Assembly: GCA_964019055.1 (NCBI GenBank)
Contig: OZ025210.1
Location: 6,157,547-6,221,546 of the forward strand
DNA length: 64,000 bases
From: Anthopleura xanthogrammica
Lineage: Eukaryota > Cnidaria > Anthozoa > Actiniaria > Actiniidae
Direction of reading: 5' to 3'
This document shows positions 57,901 to 64,000 of the stretch, piece by piece; position 1 is the first letter of the stretch, and the number at the start of each line of letters is the position of its first letter. The notes under the pieces are model-generated. The model was not told where the DNA came from. It did no database searches and was given only the letters and a program-made list of their open reading frames with translations. Both the position numbers and the translations under genes were made by a program.

Positions 57901-59392
57901 TTGTAGAGAAATGTTAATGCTAATCGACGCCATTACTGTAACAAAGCTCTGTATATTTGCCCCCTAACAAGATGGCCGCCGTATCGTCCAAGTAGTCCAT
58001 TCTCTACTCCTGATGTACTACCCGACTATCATGATGGATAGAAAAATATTGTTTGATCGTAGAAACTAAACAAGGACTGATTTGGATTGACGCTGGTACT
58101 TGCGTTACTGATCACCATGGCAATCATGTACTGGTTTAGCACTATTTTGTGAACAAAGCCGACAATTAATTCTTTGTTACTCAAAATTCCCGTGAATATT
58201 AAATACTGTAAAACGTTCGTCAGACCCGTAGGTCATTCATCTATTATTTTATACACCTTCAGTTTGGGCATTTTGATTCTTTTCATCTCAATCCCCTCTA
58301 TAGGAAGCTATAGGGTTCAAGAGGCTCTCTCGCTCTAGTTCTTCTCGGCCGGTCGCGACCGAGAAGCACTGGAACCGCTACCTGAGGATTTCATTTCCCC
58401 TTTTCAAGAATTCACAGTGCTTTCCAACGGCGCCTCAACTAGTTTTCACAATAATGTCTCCTAGAGTATAGCTAATAATTTCATTTCCATTTCATTCTTC
58501 CTAGGGGTTTGAAGGTTGTCCAACAGACATTCAAAGCTAAAAGCAATTGCGGTGTACCTAATGGAATCATTCCAGATTATCCCTTGAATGTTACTTACGT
58601 ATAATGTATATATATATATATATATATCAATCATTTTAGGCTTGTTTCCCGTAATGCTCCTATTCCACATTAAGGCGATGTCACGAGACGATTCTCGAAA
58701 AGTGTCAGATCTAAACCGGTCCTAACATGCCAGACGGAACGATTCGATATTTCGACTTCAGGTTACAAGTTGCGAGTTTTTGATCGAAATCGCTACTCAA
58801 AGTGACGAATTTTTCAGTTCGCAGCGTTGCGCGAAAAATCGTCGTTGCAAATCGTCTCGTGTAAAATCGCCTTTAATATTGGAAGCACTCATTAATCCGT
58901 TAACCCATCACAAATGGAACTCAACCCGTAAAATGAGTCTGCAATCAAGTAAAGCAGCGGTAAACTGAATTCAAAACCTGGAGTGTAGTTGTGGATCAAT
59001 GTAATAAAAGTAAGGTTTGAAGTTGCCGTTCATTGAAAACTCAGGTCCTAGTATTTTCATTGCATTGTGTTTATGCTGTAGTCAAAATAATTTGAAGTGT
59101 TTTATAAGAGAACTTTAAGAATAACAAAGTGAAGAGGCACTTAGTATAACATCTGGAAAACTAACATTTTAATGTATAAAAGGCCAAGTATTAGAGGCTA
59201 GATTGAAAAGCCGACCAAATAGCATAGATTGGAGCCAATACTAGGACTTGGAGTAAATGGATGGGGGGATGTCAAGATTGATACATGCTCTCAAAGGCCA
59301 AGCTATTTATGTTTCTTTTCTACTTATTACTTAAAATATTGATTTTGAAAAGAAATGTGCACACTTTCGTTACTTCAGCGAAACAGTCATTT

Positions 59393-59423
<31 letters not shown>

Positions 59424-62400
59424 CTCTCTCTCTCTTTCTGCTGTAATTTTTGTCTGATCGCATATAGTTATATTTATCACAAACATGCATCAATCCCGAG
59501 TCTTTTTTCATGCATTCCCTCTATAATTTTTTTCAATCTTTACTCGCTCGATGTTTTATAATAGGCATTGTCTATTTATTATTTAACGGTCCGCTAGTCG
59601 TGCCGAGTAGATGGTCACTGATGGCATAATGACCCCTTAGTTTTACCACAACCTTTGTATTTCATTTTCAAACATAACTCAAGTAGGAATAACAAATACC
59701 TGACATATAGCTGGCGTTTTACTGATGTTACCACTCCTACATTATTGCTGTTCATCATTTTTTCGCGAAGATGGTGGATTTTGGCTTCGAACTGATTATA
59801 TTCTGCAAGAAAACAAGAAATAATCATTATGCTCGTCTAGCAGTTGGTTATCAGTGCGACCTAGATATCAAGAAACATTTACAGTTATATTACGATCTAC
59901 AGATTGAATAAAACAATCGATGAATCAGTTGAACATCGCAGTCGGGTATTTCATAGTTCAGGGTTTGAAATTAAATGAACAAACTAAAAAGCACAGAGAA
60001 GTTTTAGACCTAACAGTCTTAGAGGAATATGCTGCTAACGTTTTAATTAAAAAAGTTGCGGTAGATCATGTTATCTTCTTCATAACATACACCCCAAGAA
60101 TAAGTCAAATAGTGTTATTCACTCGTACTAACCGTGTTCTTCATACCGAATGCATTGCTAGTAGGGATTCAGTAGGAAACCAGAAGTGATTCGATTTCTT
60201 GGTGCTAACAAATGGACACGAGACCAGACAGAGGTTAAGCCGAATCAAAACACAACTCGATTGTATATTTGTGTTAAAAAATCTATTATACTAGCCGGCC
60301 AGATGGATTCTTGAATACTTAATTCTGCCACTAAGAGGATAGTAATTCAACTCGTAGTAACGCAGGAATCACCTGCTAAGTTAGCAGTACTATTTGGATG
60401 GTAATAAATAGTAGAGGATCGGTGTAAGAGACGCGAATGCTATGGAAGACAACGGCTACCACGCATGACCCCCGAATACTTGGGATTTAGTCATATTTCA
60501 TTACCAGTACAATGGCGGTTCACTTGGTATAAACACAAATATGTTGTAACGTCAACATTATTCAAAACAACCGCTAAGACCGTGGGCTATTAGGTTTGAC
60601 TGCCGAAACAGATGGCTCTAAATAAGCTATTATACCCTACGAGACGTGAATGAGACAGTGTCACGCTAGGTATAACCGACGAGAATTATTTCTTCGATCA
60701 TGAAATAATATCAACTCGGCAGGTGGTCATGTGGGATATCAGCAGTATTAACTGGTGGTAAGGTTTGGGTTTTTTCAATAAGAGTGGATAGCAGACAAGC
60801 CAATGTAACCACAATAATAATTAAGAACTTAACTTGTCAACAATACATGATTAGCATGACAAATACTCGCGGATTTCAGGCGGAACTGACCACGATCATT
60901 AGTATCATTTTTTTTAGCTTCATTACAAATACAATGACATGGAATCTTCTGGATTTTCAAGAGTAGTAAATGTTAGTCGATCATCAACTCTTAATAAATT
61001 AATTTTTGATGCGAGCGTTTTAGAGTCGTGTAATACTTATAGTAAAAGTTTTTCTATTATAGATGCACAGTTGTAGTGGTGATGGTGATGGGGGGTAGGA
61101 AGTGTTTGTATGATGTAGTGATTCAGGGTTAGAATATTTAAAATATCGAAAAAGACAGCATCAGAAATCGACTTTTAGCAAGTGGAATGAATCCCGGAGT
61201 AACGGAATAACGTGCAGTAACGGAAAGCACCAATAAAAACTCTAGACTTAAGAAAAAAAAAAAAACATTTCGAGAGCATATCTCATATTCCGAAGGAAAA
61301 AAATGTTCAATTTACATTGCCTTTCAGACACTTTCTAAAAATATTTTTTTTCAGGTTCTATTATTGGTAGTAATCGCATACTGGTAGTAATTCGATTTCA
61401 CGTTACGTCATCGGGGCATCTCGGGGAGCTTTCTCATTAGCATCCATTGTTAACGGCACCGAAATGGCCGCCATGTTTTGTCTTTCGACTCTTTTGGGAA
61501 TGCTTGCAATCCATCAATTGCTTGGTGTCAATCAGCTAAGAAAAGTTTTTGAATGCCATTATTTGTTCCAAATAGACACCTTTCACGTGACGTCAAAGCA
61601 GCTCAATTTTGAAGACATTAAAGCAAAAGAATTTCAATTTCCTGAGAATTGAAACCTATTGTTTTGACCTCCAAATTGAGCTCCATTCAGAAGTGCAACA
61701 AGGTATCTATAGTGGTCAAACACTGAGCACTATGTGCTGTCAACCAGAAAGAATTCTATTCACTACTTTGCATACATTGATCATACAAAGCATTCAGTGG
61801 AGGTTTCAAGGTTCAAATTAAATAATCCTTTGAAACTTGTAGCCTTGCTCGAGTGTTTTGTCTGTGACCAGTGAACCAACAATGTATGGAAAATGGTGAA
61901 TTAAAAACTTGCAATGGACGCTTATTAAAATTATAATGAATGCAAGGATAACATGGAAATACTAAAAAAATGCCACAAATTTTATCGAGAAAAATTGTGA
62001 TTTTTTTTTGTGTTTCATGTTAGCCTTGCATCCAAGATAATTTTGAGAACTGATGAACATTCCGTACACAACAGGAAATGACGTCAAGTGAAAGCCAGCA
62101 ATAGTCCCATGTCCCTCCCTCTCAGAGTATTACCTTCAGGCTTGTACTGTGCTGTGATAGAAACTGTGCTCCCAGCACCTTTCAGTGCTGCTGCAGCTTG
62201 TTCATGGGTTGCAACTGTTAGATCTGTCTCATTAACCTGCTCAATAAAAAGAAAATAAATCATCTCTTCAATCAAATATTTTGTATCATGAAAGCCACAG
62301 AGAAAAACTGCAACTTTTTTCTAGTGACTTCGTATAATAGTATAGATTTTTTCAGCATGGGCATAATGGCTTTCCTACTGCAGACCACATCATTCCTTTA

Positions 62401-63981
62401 AGAATTATTTCTATTTTTGCTGGCAAATACTCAAGGGTTCATCAACTGTGGCAATAATGCTCACTGTTCTAGACATTCAATCAAGCATGAGAGATCTCTC
62501 AAATTTTAATTGCCTTGTATCATGGTAGTAGCAAGTACTTACGGCTATAATCTGGTCTCCTCTTCTTAACTCTCCAGAAAGATCTGCAACTCCACCAGCT
62601 AGTATAAAGGACACAAATATTCCCTCTCCATCTTCACCTCCCACAATGTTAAATCCAAGACCAGTGGGTCCCTTGTTGAGGGTAATTCTTCGCACCTCCC
62701 TAAAACACATTGATCAATATTAGAACTACTACCCTGCAAACAGAGCAGAGGCTATTTTTCTTACCCTCAAAAGGGTTGAACACTGAAAAAGACCTGTGCA
62801 AGCAGGGTACAGACCCCTTGCAAGTGACGTCAAAGCAGCTCTTTTTGGAGGACAACACAAAAGAATTTCAATCTCCTGGGAATTGGAAACCTATGGTTTG
62901 TCCTCTAAATTGAGCTGCAAGGGGTCTATAGAAACACATAATAATCAGATGAATGGCTCAAGCTAAGAAATCCTCCCTTCTTTTTGCTTCGTTTTGGTGC
63001 TTCAAAGAACAAATTATCAGTTTGGGAATGCAGTTATTACCCATTTTGAACAGCAAAAAATAAATGGTAAAAAAGTTCCCAATATTTCAGCTTATTTTTC
63101 AGAGACGAACAACATCATTGGTTACATAGTTACCTTGTAAAGTCGTCATCTTCAGGAACAGCAGCTGTCTTTTTAGGCAGTGAGTTGGTTTGTGGAATAG
63201 GGGATGGAGGTAAGGAGTTAGTGAGGCTGCCATTCTCTCCAGTCTTGGGTGCTTCAGGGGGAGCTATTATTGATAGAGAAACAAATTAAGGATTCAGATG
63301 AGTACACCATACTGTATGTACTTTTGAGTTCTTCCCTTGGGAATGAACATTCTATCAATAATAGTACTGAATACTTTTGTATGTTACTTTGTGTGTGTGA
63401 TTGCTCTGAAAAAAAATTATTAATTGAAGACTTACACAAACTTTGCAATCTTACCAATAGACGTCTTTGGCTTGGGTGTAATGTTTTGCCCATTTCAGAC
63501 CATGTGTCATTCCCTTGAGTATCATTTGTTTGTTTGGATGCAAATGAAACAAAGAATCCTATTCTTAAAGGAATGACACATGGTCTGAAATGGACAAAAC
63601 AAATGCCCAAGCTAAAGAGTTCTATACTAGGGTGCTCTTTCCATTTCTAGGGTGCTCTTTCCATTTCTTGGGTTCTCTCCTTGGTTTTAAGGTGGCGGTT
63701 GGGAGGGGACCGTAGGGTAGGTGAACTCTCAGTACAAGTTCCTACTGATAATGTTCAGTGAAGGTAAGAATAATATTGTGTAACGACTCACTTGTTTGGG
63801 TTGTTTCCTGTACGGCTGGTGTTACTGCTGGTGTAACTGGTGCTACTGGTGTAGGTACTGTTGTGTCTTCACCATGAAACTCAGCAAGTCTACTAATTAC
63901 TATGATTACTTTTTCTTTGGTTGCTTTGAGCACTTGAACAGCATCTTCATGAGAAACATCTTCAAGATTCTTGTCATTAAC
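51929..63981 (-). CDS. DLG1: Discs large (Dlg) MAGUK scaffold protein, 3' part; 5' exons beyond window
   Basis: Ten minus-strand exons: 63981-63792, 63263-63134, 62699-62543, 62236-62134, 59802-59700, 56635-56459, 56107-56038, 55755-55422 region (exon start 55731), 53654-53482, 52702-52501 and last 52035-51929, all in phase. They encode the end of PDZ2 ([15 protein letters not shown]), a Thr/Pro/Val linker, PDZ3 ([25 protein letters not shown]), [18 protein letters not shown]3 ([27 protein letters not shown]), a basic HOOK segment and the guanylate-kinase-like domain ([36 protein letters not shown]), ending WIPSKEKL. Counting the terminal exon gives eleven in view. Dlg organises junctions, polarity and synapses under the membrane. 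PDZ1 and most of PDZ2 lie past the right edge. The gene is a single-copy-like conserved match, orthologous to the DLG1-4 group as a whole. Confidence 0.96.
52769..53412. mobile_element. 644-bp pogo-like TIR element in a Dlg intron
   Basis: TACAGTAATATCTTTATTAA at the left matches the mirrored right end TACAGTGATACTTGTATTAA; both continue with GCGG. ATTAAGCGG motifs recur at both ends. It holds the 55-bp tandem at 53035-53265. No transposase frame is seen. Confidence 0.8.
53035..53265. repeat. ~55-bp tandem repeat inside the pogo-like element
   Basis: Three to four units with GTAAAATTGTTCATTTCACT and CCATCTACACGAGCAATTTT, then TCCTTGTCAAG. The CAAGGAAAA words also occur in the reverse sense around 52850-53250. 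Confidence 0.85.
53735..55010 (-). repeat. 57-bp satellite array, about 22 units, in a Dlg intron
   Basis: Units contain CTCTGGGCTGATCTAAGTCA, GGGCATGGCTAACTCACAGA and TAGAACCCTGAAACAA. Some carry an extra TTATAT or lose an A. Neighbouring units share variants, as expected for local amplification. The unit matches 3583-3857. Confidence 0.95.
55010..55186 (-). mobile_element. tRNA-derived SINE whose tail leads into the 57-bp array
   Basis: On the minus strand the head is GGACGGTGGTGTAGCGGGTG (A-box TGGTGTAGCGG), then CGGGTTCGATTCCCAGACTC (B-box GGTTCGATTCC). The body follows, ending in AAATTCCAATTCGG at the array edge. The cloverleaf is not complete, so it is not a tRNA gene. Confidence 0.8.
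55815..55953. mobile_element. TAGACCCCTTGCA MITE, copy 5 (Dlg intron)
   Basis: TATAGACTGACTCCTTAAAC at the left, then GACGTCAAAGCAGCTCGATT; the right arm has TTGAACTGCATTCCAACGTG. The ends are diverged. Confidence 0.75.
57479..57745. mobile_element. 267-bp TIR element (Dlg intron)
   Basis: ATACACGCATCAAGCATTCC at the left mirrors GGAATGCTTGATGCGTGTAT at the right. The match continues through GCGCTACTGCTCTAAGCG and GCTCAGGGGATTAAAAAGTG, about 75 bp in all. Confidence 0.85.
58670..58876. mobile_element. 207-bp MITE with TTAA flanks (piggyBac-like)
   Basis: TTAAGGCGATGTCACGAGAC at the left and, mirrored, TTAAAGGCGATTTTACACGA at the right, both continuing ACGATT. TTAA at both edges is the target site of piggyBac-type elements. 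Confidence 0.65.
61572..61710. mobile_element. TAGACCCCTTGCA MITE, copy 6, nested
   Basis: TAGACACCTTTCACGTGACG, then TCAAAGCAGCTCAATTTTGA, to GTGCAACAAGGTATCTAT. Inserted in the 61517 element. Confidence 0.85.
61758..61902. mobile_element. ATTCACCA TIR element, copy 2, nested
   Basis: ATTCACTACTTTGCATACAT to ATGTATGGAAAATGGTGAAT, with GTTTCAAGGTTCAAATTAAA inside. Homologous to 32793-32948. Confidence 0.85.
62810..62930. mobile_element. TAGACCCCTTGCA MITE, copy 7 (Dlg intron)
   Basis: ACAGACCCCTTGCAAGTGAC, then GTCAAAGCAGCTCTTTTTGG, to GAGCTGCAAGGGGTCTATA. Confidence 0.9.
63469..63613. mobile_element. TIR element, GCTTGGGTGTAATG family (Dlg intron)
   Basis: GGCTTGGGTGTAATGTTTTG at the left, then CCCATTTCAGACCATGTGTC, mirrored by GACACATGGTCTGAAATGG and AAATGCCCAAGCT at the right. 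Confidence 0.85.
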
Positions 63982-64000
63982 CTGGAAACATAGCAAATTG

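Larger units (their letters stand above)
56636..59699. other. Dlg intron, no nested gene seen
   Basis: A 3-kb intron. It includes a (C/G)-rich GCGGCGC-like stretch (56750-56840), a TIR element at 57479-57745, a poly-G run (57781-57805), a TTAA-flanked MITE (58670-58876), (TA)n at 58608-58627 and TTTC/TC repeats (59390-59440). Confidence 0.6.
61517..62102. mobile_element. ATAGCTGGGTTTCA-type element interrupted by two other MITEs (Dlg intron)
   Basis: Ends ATTGCTTGGTGTCAATCAGC and TCAAGTGAAAGCCAGCAAT correspond to 12094-12270. The copy is split at TTCCAAAT by a TAGACCCCTTGCA-type MITE (61572-61710), and again after GAATTCTATT by an ATTCACCA element (61758-61902). It ends 32 bases from a Dlg PDZ3 exon. 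Confidence 0.8.

Overview
This is animal nuclear DNA, most likely from an anthozoan cnidarian such as a stony coral or sea anemone. The coding genes are metazoan (Dlg-type MAGUK scaffold, MED4, TAF9, RPL35A, kynurenine formamidase, class A GPCR, BTB-BACK-PHR adaptor). Introns are short to medium with GT-AG borders, the non-coding DNA is AT-rich, and it is packed with small terminal-inverted-repeat (TIR) elements, tRNA-derived SINEs and very long simple repeats. A secreted protein shaped like the cnidarian pore-forming toxins also points to Cnidaria. The species cannot be fixed from the sequence alone.

Layout. 1-1259 (-): intronless class A GPCR, cut by the window edge. 1260-17200: gene-poor, with tandem duplications, TIR elements (one nested inside another) and a (TTCG)n array of about 130 units. 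17237-19501 (-): three-exon secreted toxin-like gene. 19584-22846: TIR element, SINE, 108-bp tandem array and a 1.18-kb TIR element. 22915-31692 (+): AFMID in 11 exons; its 4.3-kb intron 4 starts with a GC donor and holds a 981-bp (CATC)n array, a broken P-loop pseudogene and a complete BTB-BACK-PHR gene (26873-28177). 32592-35228 (-): RPL35A with a TOP promoter, divergent from an intronless coiled-coil gene (35411-37918, +). 38751-41451 (-) TAF9 and 41522-45416 (+) MED4 are head to head with 70 bp between their ATGs. 45417-51928: intergenic. 51929-63981 (-): the 3' part of a Dlg gene (end of PDZ2, PDZ3, SH3, HOOK, guanylate-kinase-like domain), continuing past the right edge.

Exon borders were worked out by hand from splice consensus, reading phase and protein conservation. 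All exon sums are multiples of three: AFMID 293 aa, RPL35A 113 aa, TAF9 319 aa, MED4 270 aa, toxin-like protein 439 aa.

How the genes relate. This is not a single pathway. The strongest local logic is promoter sharing. TAF9 (TFIID/SAGA) and MED4 (Mediator) start from one tiny CpG-containing gap, with a perfect and a near-perfect TISU/YY1-type element over the two start codons. RPL35A and the coiled-coil gene share a second divergent promoter. The repeat fraction includes at least seven copies of one ~130-bp element with TAGACCCCTTGCA ends, and a SINE whose tail has grown into 57-bp satellite arrays at two distant sites.
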